Assembly: GCA_013433145.1 (NCBI GenBank) | Contig: CM024174.1 | Coordinates: 10,386,336-10,450,335 of the forward strand | DNA: 64,000 nucleotides | Source: Ascaris suum | Lineage: Eukaryota > Nematoda > Chromadorea > Rhabditida > Ascarididae | Direction: 5' to 3' | Shown: positions 31,446-44,288 of the stretch, piece after piece | How the letters are laid out: every line of letters starts with the position of its first letter | How positions within the stretch are numbered: the first letter of the stretch is position 1 | Program-made: the position numbers and the translations under genes | Notes under the pieces: generated by a model | Databases searched by the model: none | What the model was told of the DNA's origin: nothing | Seen by the model: the letters and a program-made list of their open reading frames with translations, nothing else

Positions 31446-34400
31446 CGTTACTGACCCGTTTATTGATCTTTAGGACGCCTCTCCGTGTGCACTGATGACT
31501 AGTACACCAAACACTGACTGTCACATTTATTGCCCGCATTGCCAAGCAAAACTCGTCTCACCTCACCTTCTAAATTGCTCGCCAGATCGATGCGCCGCAA
31601 CCAGCTCCTATTACCTTGCATTCATATAAACTACATCGACCGACGACCTGTTATTTAAATGACCATATTTGGACCATTTCCAGAATTGCAATGCGCTATA
31701 TCTCATGCTTTTGTGCCAGAATAGGTAGGACTGAAAGGAAACACAAACGCTGAAGTTGAGGATAATTAACGCAGAAAAGAACGGCGTGAAGTTACGGCGG
31801 GAGGAGGGGGAGGTCGTTGAAAACAAACAAGAGAGGATGCATCGATCTCCTGAAACACTAGACGAGGTCAAGACTGGCCATAAGTCTGAGACAACAGGCA
31901 CTGTGAAGAAACAATCAGAAATTGAGGAAAGGTGGGGCATTACCGGCATAGAACCAAATAAATAGTAGCAGGCTATCAGTACCTCTCAGTGGAGAACTAG
32001 ATTTCTTGATTAAATATACCTATCTTGTTGAACGACCCTAATCTCATAAACCTGACGAACGTTGTACCTATTAGAAAGTCAATGATGGGAGAACCCTTCA
32101 CCTATCCCAGATACTAGCATCCCACCCGCCTGCTGATGGCGGAACGGACAATGCTGTGCATCCCACAGACCACAGACCCATTCGACAATAACCTGTCAGT
32201 GTAGCTGTGAACGAAAAGATGAGACGCATTGAAACGGTTTGGTGTTGAGGTTGCAGTGAGATGTTCTTGCTTATATAAACGATAGTGCGAGGGGCGTTCT
32301 CGAAATGGAGGCGGAAGAGCGGCGATGTTTCACAGTTGAGTGCATAACAGCCATCAAGGTTCTTTATTAAGTGGCAGGAGGTCGCACTGCTGTGTTGATT
32401 GTTCGCGAGGAAGTGCTGCACCTTTCGCCTCATCCTCTTTATTTACGTTGAAGAATCTTAACGCCAGTCGTCGTCTTTTGTTCTTCTTCCACCGTTCTAG
32501 AAAAATGAGTGGGAATGTGTATCTCACATCCAGAATTGGATCCACAAATCGCCACAAATTTCGAATTCGTAGACAGTTAAGCTTTTCAGACATATTCGCT
32601 AATATTTATAGACCTAGAGTTTCTAGGGCTAGAGCTTGCATTAGCAATTGCTGTTTAAACTTCTTTGATTTGAAGCAGTTCTTGGAGGTCGTCGAACTTC
32701 CTGGATGGATCTCGGCTGAACTTTTTTTATGAGTAAAAACTAATGAGTAGGGAATGCAATCGGAGTCGATTCGTCAGAGCTGTGATCGAATCGTTAGATA
32801 GTAAAACTCGAGTAGGTGAGGATACAAGAGATGACAGGTGCCAACATTGGCTATGTTCAAGTGAACAAGCTGCAAGGACGCGGAATATATGTTTGGCAAT
32901 CGTCTATGCAGGTTCATAGTAATTTATGAAGTAACAGCTCGCGGAGTTGTGTGATTTAATGATTTCATCCTTGCTACTCAACATGATAGGATTCATTTGA
33001 AAAAAAAACCTCTCAGTAAGCGACGTTCTGTTAATTTTTAACTCACTTAGACTTGCGTAAAAGGTGTTTTACCTGCCCTCACCTTGCAGCCTGTTTACTC
33101 GGACATGTGAAGGTTTACCAGATTCGTCTTTTTTGTCCTACCTAATCCGAGTGGAAAGTTACGTGGAATATTTGTTTTTGCCCTCTTTCGTCGCTTCAGT
33201 AGTCTAGGTAGTGCTTGCGATCTTATCCTCTACTATCATCCGTTTTCGTTGAACCGATAAGAATCTCCCACAGTGCTTTGCTGCTCCTGCCGTGCTTTCT
33301 TTTTTTTTTGCTGGGGAGGGGGATCCAGAGGGTTTTTAAGCATAGGTGGTGACTGAATCTCAGCTAAAGTCCTAAACTTTCAGTTTCATCATCTCATAAA
33401 GAATTGTTGGGAGAGGTTTTCGAAGACGTTTGATGCGAATGCCAACTTTGTTTTTCGCTACGAATATTTTTGAGGTCTTAACATTTCAAACACTTTCGTA
33501 CCTGAGGTCCAAAGGACTGAGTGGGAGTTTTCGCTCAATGGTTGCCTATGAGATGAAGTATTTGGCACGCTGAGTCGGAATATCGGCTTCAGTTTTGACT
33601 GCAATAAATCTGAGGCAGTTATCCCCTAATAACATCTATGTAACCCCTTGCAGTTAGATCCCAGTTTGGGATCGAATCCTGATCCTTTGCTTTATGCTCG
33701 GCGTATGAAATCAGCTGCCAGCCAACTTTTTGTGGCTCAACTGTTTGAGGTCTTATGACTCGCACCTAGTGAACTAGAGGTTCTGCATATAGCGCAGCCA
33801 AAAATAAAATTCATTTCCGTGTTTATCCTGCCAAGCAACACTCATAGACAATGTTTTTGATGTGGTGAGAAGTTTGCTACACGAGGTGTGGCCTTATGAC
33901 TATCAGGACCTAGCTTGTCATTGGGTTCTGTCTATTTTGTAGAGGTGTAGGAGGAGGGGAGGGGGGAGGGAGTGGGGCCTCGAGATGACTAAAACTAGTT
34001 GAACTAGCGACTAAAATAGAAATCAGGTTGCATTTTTGCACTTCAGAGGTACTCATATGCTTCAGAGCTAGTTAGAACTATAGCTTTCCAAAATTTAGCG
34101 CACATTGGTTTTTACGCGGTTTTTTTTTTCAGTGTTTCACAAAAAAGCGCGTCGATTTTCCAACGTTTCTCTAAGGCTCAGTTGATTTCATCCGGTTTCC
34201 TGAACCCGTCTTATCCTTTTTGAAATAAAATTCGCCTTTTTTTTTTGGGTGGGTGGAGATGTAACGCCGACCTCGTACTTTGCTTCGGCATGCTTGGAGC
34301 CTCAGCTCAACCGCAATGAGAAAATATGGTCAGGCCAATTCGAGAAAGAGAATCAGGTGGTTCGATGTGGCCAAGTAAGTATCGTGGCAGCAACTTAGCG

Positions 34401-34699
34401 AAGAGTATGGCCCCAGGGATCCATTTGTTTCTCTTTCGAGCTATTCTAGCCTTGATTTCTCTTCGAGAGTGGCCTGGTGACGTTGACCCGTGTGCGGTCG
34501 AGCTATCTAACCCAAAATCCAGAGAGTTATCTAATCTAAAGCCTTCCCGTCTCATTTATGCCGCTTTTTTCATCACTTTCTGGTATCATCGTTAAAAGCT
34601 TTAATTTCCTTTGCTTAAATGACTTTTCATGGTCCTAGATGGCTGCTAATATGACTAGTCCATCGCATATGTTTCGGGCTATGTCGTTTAATTTTCCAG
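31446..34699. promoter_or_regulatory. Shared upstream region of divergent genes
   Basis: About 3.25 kb between the ATG of the acyltransferase (minus strand) and the acceptor before the OTUB1-like gene (plus strand). It should hold the promoters of both, but no specific element can be named. A purine-rich run lies at 31797-31815 and a G-rich run near 33951-33975. Open frames on both strands (32098-32433, 32340-32732) have no family motif. Confidence 0.4.
34687..34699 (+). promoter_or_regulatory. Strong acceptor before the OTUB1-like first coding exon; possible spliced-leader site
   Basis: TTTAATTTTCCAG stands immediately before an in-frame ATG. With no coding exon seen upstream, it may be a spliced-leader trans-splice acceptor or the end of a 5' UTR intron. 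If the true start is at 34808, about 108 bases would be 5' UTR. Confidence 0.4.
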
Positions 34700-35511
34700 A
34701 TGCAATTCATATTGGTCGTGTTGTCGTTTCTTTCTTTGTTCTACTCAATAGGAGTAATGGTTTGTAGCACAGTGTGTATGCCAATGTCAACGAATGTCAA
34801 CGAGGTGATGAGTGAGGAACCGCGGCTTGTGGATCAATTGTACAAAGACGACGAAGGTCTCTTCGAGAAAGCAAATAAGCAAAACGAAGAAATCGAAGAC
34901 GAGGTTTCCGTAACTTTTCTCATCTTGTCAGTAATCCAGTTGCATTTAATTTTAAGTTTATTTTATACTGCAACGAATCAAATGAATTATTCTGTGCTTA
35001 GGCGTTCATGCGTCATTATCCCTTTATAGGAGCTGAAGTCATACATTCGTTTGTTTCTCGTGCAGTATTTTCCCATTCTTCCAAATAGATAAATATGAGC
35101 TTGCGTGTTTTATTTCATGTGAGGTGAGAGTAACTGTAAACGCTTTTCTATTTTTCGTTTTTAAATACTGAAAGATAATTTTAAGGTGTAAGTTGTGCTG
35201 TTTTGAGGTGAAGCGAAGTCAGCCATTGGTCGGTGCAAAGCTACCCATCTCAAGTCTTGTTGAAATGTATGATGCTAACGAAAGCTCGGAGTATCATCTG
35301 AAGGCAAAGGTAGTACTTGATTGTTTTTTAAAGAGTCTTCAATCATAGCCACTCCTATTTTTCGGCCATTTTTTCAACTTGTGAGGGGATATTTAGTTAT
35401 GAAAAATGAGAGGGCGAAGATGTGTCCCTTTATTAAAAAACGTCGAATTGAATCCATCGGTTGCTTACAGCCAAAAACATTAGATTCGGCATGCTTTCAA
35501 AGGTGCATGTA

Positions 35512-35587
<76 letters not shown>

Positions 35588-38500
35588 CAAAGAGAAAATT
35601 TTAAAGGAAGTAGTGATTTATTTCGAAAACACTCCGCTCCAATCCTGTTTGATTACGAAAATTTCTGTTCAACTCGAACTATCTTGCTCCCATCGCTCCC
35701 ATTTCAGGAAAGAGACGAATGAGGCATCGGGACTTGCAGCCTGATTTTGGATTGTGGCCACAGACTTCACGAAAATGTAATATGACAAGGGAAGGGAGAG
35801 GGAAACTGATGGGGAAAATAATAGTCTGACAAAGAGGAAGCTTCTCCAGGAAATGAATCCTGATTGATGGATAAAGTCAAGAGTCTGTTATGTATGCGGA
35901 GACGAATTTTAGGAGCTGGCCGAGGTTTATGGAAGTTTGCGTCGGATCCGAGGTGACGGCAATTGCTTCTACCGCGCTATGCTTTGCGCAGAGCTCGAGT
36001 CATTGTTTATCGATGAAAATGAGCGTCGAAGGCTAGCTTTTAATTAGTTCAATGTGAAACTTATATTAATATGTCCTGAAAAAAATTGTCAAATTATCAT
36101 TGGTGTTTGATGGAAAACTAAAAAATCTATATATCAAAGCATTACTAAAATCTCTTATATAGATTTGCATTCATTGATCTGAGAAGACAGTGCATTTACA
36201 TGTGATGTGAACGTTTTTAAAGATGGCGCCTTAAGAGAAAATTTCGAGGTGGGAGACGTCACAGTGGAAATTTTTATTTCATGGCTTATGAGTCTTTTAT
36301 AGTCTCTGGAAGTAAGCTTTCATTTTCGGTTTCTTTGGTCGGTCACTTATGCAGCACTTCCCGTCGAGCTAAAGCCTAGTTTGCATCATTTTTGCCTGGG
36401 GCTTTGTGTACTGCATCCCGTGACGTACAACCTGTAATTGCATTGAAGACTACATCGAAGACTGTCCGGCAATTTCTAGAATGGCCTTCAACAACTGAGT
36501 GGGGTATTGTTAGCAGGCAGATTTTTAAAGGTCATGCCGCGTTGTCCACTGCTGTTTTCGTTCTCGCCGCATTCGGTGCACTCACCCGTACTGAACAGAG
36601 ACGGGGTATTTTTAGTCCTAATAAGAAATACAGCCCTAAATGATTAGGTTCTCAAAAAGAATCCACTAGACATCTTGATGGAGTCTCCATTTTTTTCCAC
36701 AACGCTGGGATGCTTGCATGCAATTTGCTGCTTCGATGTTATGAATACAAGTAAAGTGCTGCAGATTTACGGAAGTGTGTAAAGGATGGCGCGATCGATT
36801 GATGAAGCTCGGCTTTCCTGAGTTCACAACGACCGATTTCTGTGATTGGGTTGGTTAAATGAAGTGAGATTACCTGATGTAGTGACTGTACGCTTTATTC
36901 CGTTTTTAGATTTGATGCGGTAAATGTTTGCATTTAACACATTTACTGGCTGAACGCATCTCGAATATAGCAATATTGGCCCTCGGAAAATTTTGAGGCC
37001 GTCTATGCAAGCACGTGGCTTTGATCTGATATATGATGATATGGCTTGCGGTTCTCTCCTCAAAATTTTTTCTTCTATATTGTTTATGGTAGTTTTTATC
37101 GAAGTGCAAATCTAAAAACGGCAGCTTCCAATATTCTGCTATAAAGATAGGAATATTTGCCTAACGTCGAGCATGATTTTAATCAATGCTAGATGCAGTT
37201 CACTCCAGAGTACGTGAATTGAATCTGAATGGAGTAATGGAGAATGAAATGAAGGAGGTGGAATGAATCAGAAACTAAAATTGTAAATGCATATAACGCG
37301 AGAGGACTGCAGCGACGAGAGCATGTAAAGTAAATGAAAGAATGCTTTGCATTTATTCTGTGGATGTGTTTCTTCTTACACCATGCCTCATTTAATGCGC
37401 ATTTTCAAAAATTTCTGCTTTTTGCTGTTTTACCTTAAGGATCGCTTTGCTGCACTTTGCGCCCTCTGGCGATGCGCTACAAAGCGTCACCGTAGTTTTA
37501 ATGCAGATTTATCCTATATTCCACGTGATCTTGGCCTTTATAGGCAAATGCACTTCAGTTAGTGTCAGTATATTTTGTACATGGTGATTGCAGATGAATG
37601 CTTTTTTATTAAAGCATTATACGATAGGTCCGTTATAGGATCATAAAATCTGAGGAAGATTTTCCATTTAAGTTGCCATAAAATTTGCCATTTGTTTTTT
37701 CTTTCGACGATCTGCACTAAGCGTTTCGAAAAGCGAATTGCTGCAAGATGATTTTCATTAAAGAGTAGGAGCGCAGAGAATTTCGTTATTTTTTCTCTGT
37801 GGTTTTGCACTAGATCGGTCTCGCTTTGAATTATGAAGGCACTTGTCGCGCCAGCGTTCCTGTCCTACTTTCCTGCTTTCTTACTTCTCTTCTTATTAAT
37901 AAATTAAAGTTTAATTTTGATGACAATTGCATTAGGTTACTATTGCAGTTCGACGAACTGCTTGACGAGATCGCGAGTGGGAAGCGAAATGAAGAGGCCA
38001 CAATTAGCTCGCTGAATGAGGATGGTCCTTCCAATTACTACGTGACTTTCTTTAGGTAATCTTTGTTGATTTCTTTTACACCATCCTATCTTTTCCCTCA
38101 GTTAAATATTTTAAGTTGAATTCAGGTGGTTTCTGGAAATGTTCTGTAGTCTTGTTATGAGGCATTTTTTCATCACCGATCATAATTGATTTCTAGACAT
38201 CCTTGCTTCTTTCCGTCCAGTTTTTTGGTAGCAGCCGCTTACGCCAAAAATCTAAAAATCGTGGTCCAATAGGGTTCAGTCTAATCATTGTTTGGAATGG
38301 TTGAGGAAGCGCAGCTCGAAGTAAGCAGCGATGGCTGTTATGGCATTCTCTGCTTCATTTTTGCAGTCGTATATGATTACGTTATTGGGAATCCTGAGAC
38401 GTTCCTGTTTGAGTGCTTTAACAGGGACCATTTTGTATTATAGGGCACCAACTTCGTAAATGATGAACTGGGATCTCTTTTTATCGAACAATTCCCATCG

Positions 38501-38605
38501 TTGAAGTTTCTCTTTGCAAGTCACTGCCAACAACATGTGCACAAAGGATCTAGGATGCGCGTGGATGCCAAAGTATTCATATAGCTTCATATTCTCCAAT
38601 CAAAG

Positions 38606-38643
<38 letters not shown>

Positions 38644-40324
38644 AAGAAAGAGAGAGAGAGCACATCCAAGAGTTCCAGCTCAAGCCGCGCCCTCTGAGCC
38701 CGATGTCTCCTTCATCGACGGCCAGAGTTTTAGCGTCTCTTAGAAAATGTCTGTGTCTATTACCATATTTATTTTGATGAAATTTCTTTTCATTCGCTTA
38801 ATGGATTTTCTAATATGGGGGGATTTCTTGTGGGAAGCTGAGGTGAGTAGCACAAGCGCGTGTCACCGACCTCATGAAAATTCGCTTGCGAAAGGGTATA
38901 TTAGGGCGGTATCCTGCATGTGCTTATATAGATGTTTATGCCTCTCTGTTAATCCGGTTGTTTCAACTCGGAAATCACTCAAGCTAAAATAACGAAATCT
39001 TCCCGTTATAGTCTGTAAACATAGCTAGGCCTGCACCGTTTTTCACTCTGACTCGCCACAGTTTTGAAACGAGTTATGGACACTTGGTGACGCTGGAACA
39101 TCTACATGAACTTTACGTCGATTGGGTTTCCATTTTGAATCGATCGATCATATTATAAAGAAGCAAGTATTGCTGAAAAATTTGCATGAATCCTCGAATC
39201 ATTCAAGGCACGGTTGTGTTATTCCGCTTTTTAAGTATTTTTTTCGTATATTTCTCACTAATTTATGGGATTGGCTAATTTGATCATCTTCTCTGCTATC
39301 AGTAGTCTTTCGTTGAGGAATTGAGCAGGAACTTTCTAATATATATAAAAGCCAGTTCCATGAAGGCATTAATCTTTGTATTGCCTGTAAGTGCTTCTTT
39401 CGTTCTTACAGTCTGCTATAATGAAACAAACTTATTTCTTTAGCATAAATTTAACCCTTGGATATTGGGTTCGCCAAATATTTCGATCCGTTCACGTTTA
39501 TAAATGCGGTGAATTTCATTTGAAAGCGCCGGCCTGTGGTTGCAAGTTTAAATCATTACTGTAAATAGGGTTGAGAGTATTGCTTACGGCAACTACCACA
39601 AGCAGGAAATTGTACTATATAGTTTAGGTTGGTGACTTCGGGTTATCTTCGCGATAACTCACTGCTCTACGAGGGATTTATTGAAGGAGGCCGAAATATA
39701 GAGCAATTCTGTCGAGACGAAATTGAACCGATGTGGAAGGATTGCGATCATCTCGGCATCATCGCGCTAACTAATGCCATCCGTCAGTTTATCCCACTTC
39801 TTGGTGCCGTTAATAAGGCGGTTATTTATTGTGGCGGAATTTTGTTCTTTTGCGGGTCGGATGATTAATGATAAATGTAACCACAAAGAAACTCAAAGAG
39901 GCTAGACTGCTGCCAAAACATGGATTTGAGGATTTCACATTGCTAAAAATTAGCGCAGGGTTGCTAATTTGCTCGACATTCTTTGAAATCCTTCAGTTCT
40001 AGCGTGGAAGATATCTGCTGTGTAATTTTAACTCCTTGGGTCCTTCTGCCAAGGCCGTCCCTAAGTAGCACCGCGCATTTGTTTACGCATACAGTCCATA
40101 TCGTAAGTAAAAGTTCACTCGTGATTTGGTGCCGTAATTTTTTGAGGTTCTTTGAGTCGTTGACCTGTCATGTATTTACAGAGGTATCGATTCGCATCGA
40201 ATATATGGACCGATCAGCAGCTCCCGATGGGGGACGTCACTACGATTTCATTGTTGAAGGACGCCCTCCTCGCCTTTTCTTTCTTTACCGTCCTGGACAT
40301 TATGACGTCCTCTATAAGAAGTAG
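34700..40324 (+). CDS. otub-1: OTUB1-type ubiquitin thioesterase (OTU family)
   Basis: Seven exons: 34700-34903, 35208-35309, 35913-36031, 36765-36849, 37949-38055, 39628-39782 and 40182-40324 (TAG). All phases join. The family cleaves ubiquitin chains (OTUB1 prefers Lys48) and can inhibit E2 enzymes through its N-terminal helix; it is cytosolic or nuclear. Catalytic residues are present: Asp81 and Cys84 in GDGNCFYRA (exon 3) and His261 in YRPGHYD (exon 7). Other matching blocks are NPLV-like SQPLVG, LVTSGYLRDNS, FIEGGRNIEQFC, EIEPM and IEYMDR. Starting at the ATG at 34808 (MSEEPRL) gives 268 residues, near the 271 of human OTUB1; the open frame extends to 34700 with a hydrophobic stretch that does not fit a cytosolic enzyme. 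The exon 3/intron 3 boundary is AAG/GC, an apparent GC-AG intron. C. elegans has an orthologous gene, otub-1. Confidence 0.93.
35513..35585. repeat. (TC)n microsatellite
   Basis: An almost perfect TC run of about 73 bp in intron 2 of the OTUB1-like gene, complementary to the (GA)n tract in its intron 5. Confidence 0.97.
38608..38661. repeat. (GA)n microsatellite with AAAG interruptions
   Basis: About 54 bp of GA repeats, interrupted by GAAAGAAAGAAAG, in intron 5 of the OTUB1-like gene. Confidence 0.95.
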
Positions 40325-42922
40325 AAGTCTTGATCCCATGCTTCAGTTCTGTGGTGTGCCACTTGTGCTCCTTTGGGATTCTAAAGTGTATTTTATCATT
40401 TGATGTGGATACAGGAATGAATCGGCGATCGGGTGCTGACAATATGTCTAAGAGAAACAACGTCGGTTTTGTTGTAATAGACAAATTATTAATTGCTTTA
40501 TTCGACAGTTGAAGTAATTTTGCGATTTGAGCGAAAATTTTCTGTAAATTCGCGATTTCTCGGTGTTGTGATATCGCCAGACGTGGTACCAATCGCGGTC
40601 GTTCTGACGTTTGCCCAGATATTTGTCGTTGTAATTGGAATAGTCACTTGAAAATCTGATGTCATCTATTTTATATGCGGAATTTCATTGTTTGTAATAA
40701 TAATACTTTTGTTTTGATGTCAGTTACGAAGACATTAAATTTGCTGTGATTGGGGATAATAAGTTAAGCGCCAATTGTAAGGTGAAGTTGATTGTCGAAG
40801 AAAATATGTTATTAACCGGGTGGACAAAGTTGCTTTAGGTATCCCTCTATGTTGCGTTTTCTTCTTCCCTTATGTCTTTCGTTGAATATCCTTAATTGTC
40901 TGTGCGATTCCCATAGTCCTTTCAGTCGTAGAAATGTGCATCGTCTTTCTACTTGGTTTATTTTTTTCTGGTTGCGATATACATTATAAATGCTTCATAT
41001 AGGTGAAAAGAGAGGGAGGGAGAGGGAAAAAAGGAGAGAAGGGGTGTGTTTTCGTTTCTTCTCTCCAATGAATATCCCGTTTGTACTATATTCCTGAAAT
41101 TTTTCTTAGATAAGAAAGCCGGTATTAGAGAGCAGCGGAGAACAAATATTTGCCAGGCAAATTTGATTTGTTCGCGTTGAATCCTTCATCGGGGGACCCC
41201 CTCACTATGTTTGACGATTGAACTATGAACGTTTGTTGATTAGAGTGCGTATATCGTTTCATCGGTTGCCTTCGCTCTCTCACTGGTGTAACCTTATAAA
41301 GTGTACTATGTGTTCGTTATTGTTGTCATGTTCGATGATACGGTAAATATTTATTTATATGATTTTTTTTTTACAGAATAACACTCTCTTTGAAAATATT
41401 TACAGGTAAATTGAGTTTAAAATTTTGCATTATGATGCGACGAAGCGGTATAATATATGCAAAATTTGTATTGCACCGATTCAATAAGAAAAGAATCTGC
41501 AATTGCAAATTGCAAAAACATTTTCAAAAGGTAAAAATTGCAAAAAAAAAGAATAAAACAAAAAAAAGTGGTACTTTTTACTCTCTTTTTGAATTATTCG
41601 ATAATCCATCCAGTTAACTTCAACGAGGAATATTCATGGTTTTTTTTTTTAATTCACAGGTTCTTCCTTCTTTATATATGCCAAAAAAAGCAAATAAAAA
41701 AATACTTTTACTCGCTTGACTAGCATGAAAAATAATCGTATATATTGTGTATTCGATACGGTTCTTAAATTTACCGATGTTAGCGATAACATTTTGTATC
41801 GTATAATTTGTCGGTGTTTGTAAGCGCTCAAGACGATTCAGACATTCCATGCAGGCATATTAATGTGCTATACGTTTCGCAGGAAATGAGAGATCGTTTT
41901 CTTTCATGCATTTTAAGATTTACTATTAACAACTAGTGAGCATGGTCATTAATCTCAGATACGATGCCAGTCAATCAGTGATGGGCACTACGATCATTTA
42001 CAGTATCCTATCTTATCTTACTTGAGAAGAAAAACATTGAGATCGACAATATGTGATAATGAAGTTTGAAAAAGAAGGGCAAAGAGGTTCGAAGGGACAA
42101 GAAAGGACGCATGGAACGATACGATTATACGAATAAGTCGGTTGTTAATTCGTCGCGATGGATGTGGAGAGGATTCAAGAGAAACATTGATCCAGAAGCT
42201 AACACTCCTAACTATGCTTTATAAGGAATAAAAACAGCGTTCACGTAGAAAAAATAATCTATGCAGTGCATCACTAAAAATCGTTTTATTGCGCTTTTCT
42301 TATGATCAAAAAGAAAATTGAATTGATGTATTTAATAAAAGTGCTCATTTATATTGACATCGGTAATAGTGTAATATTTGCTCAAGTTAATTAAGTTCCA
42401 TATTATTCACATAGGAGGTAAACAACAATATCCTTCGTAAATTGTTATCGCAATTTTATACTCTTTGAAAATTTCAATGACATATATCTAAAAGTGATGA
42501 AAAATTATGCAGGTGCATTTTATTTCAAGTTAACATATTTCTTCGCACAAATAAAATATTTCACTTCTCAGTTGTTCTTTTGCATTCGTTCGCAGAAGGA
42601 CATTACAAATGCGTTGTTGCTTCTTTTGCAAACTGGCATATATAGACACGTTCAAAAAAGAAATCCATTTAATCCATTTATTCATTGCATTGAAAGACGA
42701 TGAGATTGCACCAACTAGAAGTGATAATTGAGCTTCAAATTGATCCGACTATCCAATATTTGCATATCGTATGCGTCAATAATTCGGCTCAACGAAACTG
42801 CTATCTGAGCCATTCTAAGGACAACATCAGTCATATATCAAAATAGAATTTCTCCTAATGAACAAATATATTTCTAATGAAAAAACTATCCTATCTTTTG
42901 CAGAAGTTATTTCTCTTGGAAG

Positions 42923-43126
42923 ATGTACTCTCATAAATTCTACGAAGCTAATATCCGCTTCACCTTAACTCTATTAATATTCTTAATTTGTGCTTACACT
43001 GTGATATCCCATTGGCAATATCGATCATTCGTTTACTCAAAAGTCTCAACAATGTTTTCATCCGGTGAATATGAAAACAATTTAAAAGTTCCAAATGGAA
43101 AATTTTACAGTAATAGAATAGTTTGA
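42923..43126 (+). CDS. Small ORF with one predicted membrane segment, unassigned
   Basis: A 67-codon frame starts with ATG 19 bases after a TTTTGCAG acceptor (ending 42903). It has a hydrophobic stretch at about residues 13-28 (TLTLLIFLICAYTVIS) followed by WQYRSFVYSK, then a TGA stop. The layout (short polar head, membrane segment, aromatic W-Y motif) loosely recalls the membrane region of DNAJC25-like proteins, but the match is weak. It could be an exon, a small membrane protein or chance. Confidence 0.25.
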   Translation: MYSHKFYEANIRFTLTLLIFLICAYTVISHWQYRSFVYSKVSTMFSSGEYENNLKVPNGKFYSNRIV

Positions 43127-43224
43127 TTAACAACACAATTCACACTTCAGCTCCAGCTGAGTTAAATCGGAGCGAGTCACAGTTGGAAGTGAGGTCGGGT
43201 TAAATTGGTGACTATGTGAAAGAA

Positions 43225-43311
43225 GTGAAACTATCAATCGACAGTTTCACTATGGAACGCTTAATTTTATTTTCAAAATTTTGTTTCATTTTCAAGTCGA
43301 TTGATAGTTTC
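43225..43311. repeat. Inverted repeat with nested smaller inverted repeat
   Basis: GAAACTATCAATCGAC at 43227-43242 is exactly complementary to 43296-43311, with a 53-base spacer; pairing extends outward imperfectly. Within it, GTGAAACT (43225-43232) also pairs exactly with AGTTTCAC (43243-43250), so the left arm has two alternative partners. Confidence 0.85.
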
Positions 43312-44288
43312 ATTTCTGCGCAGTATTGTATGAAGTTTCACTCCTTTCACCTTATCCTCTCTAGCGACTGGCCACTAGGACTTGCCTCAGTTGAACGTGA
43401 GTGAACTCTGGCATGATTGGGCGACATATTGGCTTCAATCCGTCCTGGACCGGGACTAGATTTAACTTATCTCGATGTGATTTAGGTTAGGTCTAGTTTT
43501 TGGTTGGCTTCCTATCATCACAGCTATCGAAATCGTCTTTGATTCAGCATCCTTCCGCTCGCACAAATTTAACTACATTTTTGAATGTGCTAAGTAAGGA
43601 ACCGTACACGATTATGTATGCATATTTAGCTATTTATATAAGTGCATTCAAGTGGGTGAAGCAGAAATTCGTATGATGAAATTATATAAATTTACACTTT
43701 TCTCATCAAAACAAAGTCTTTATTGCAGATGAAGTTGAATGAAGATAAAACATTTCTCGATCATACTAAATCATTGTTTTCTTCGATTGATACCATTCAA
43801 AGGGAAATATTTTCAGCCGTATGGTTATTTTATCAAACACAATAATAACTATTCGTTAGCTTTAGTAAGATCTTGGAGGAGAAAATCTCTTTGAATATAT
43901 TCAATGAAAATTATTTATTTTATTATATGAAATTAATCGAATGTTTTATTTATTTGTAACGTTTGTAAACAAATGAGAAAATAGAAATAATTTTAAAAAC
44001 TGTTTTATTGAAAATGTTTTATTATAATTTAAAGTTTATCGATAAGAAAGATTATTTAATTGACGAATAAAAAATACTATTTTATTTGAATGTTTGAAAC
44101 AATTGCCGATTTATTCCAAAGTGAAAATAGTTAAAACATCCATATAGAGCCGAAAACGGCAATGATTGTTAACTGAGGCGTTTTGTTGTTTATCATCGAT
44201 GACCTGAGGTGAGCATCACGTCATCGTATCGCTATATTGAGCGGAAAAACGACTCATAAATATACGAGAAAAGAAGTGCTGCAATTAC

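Noticed and set aside
32340..32732. 130-codon plus-strand frame between the divergent genes
   Set aside because: Overlaps equally open minus-strand frames, starts without a recognisable signal, and shows no motif.
33655..33700. B-box-like word GGGATCGAATCC
   Set aside because: No matching A box at the right distance and no stems; not a tRNA gene.
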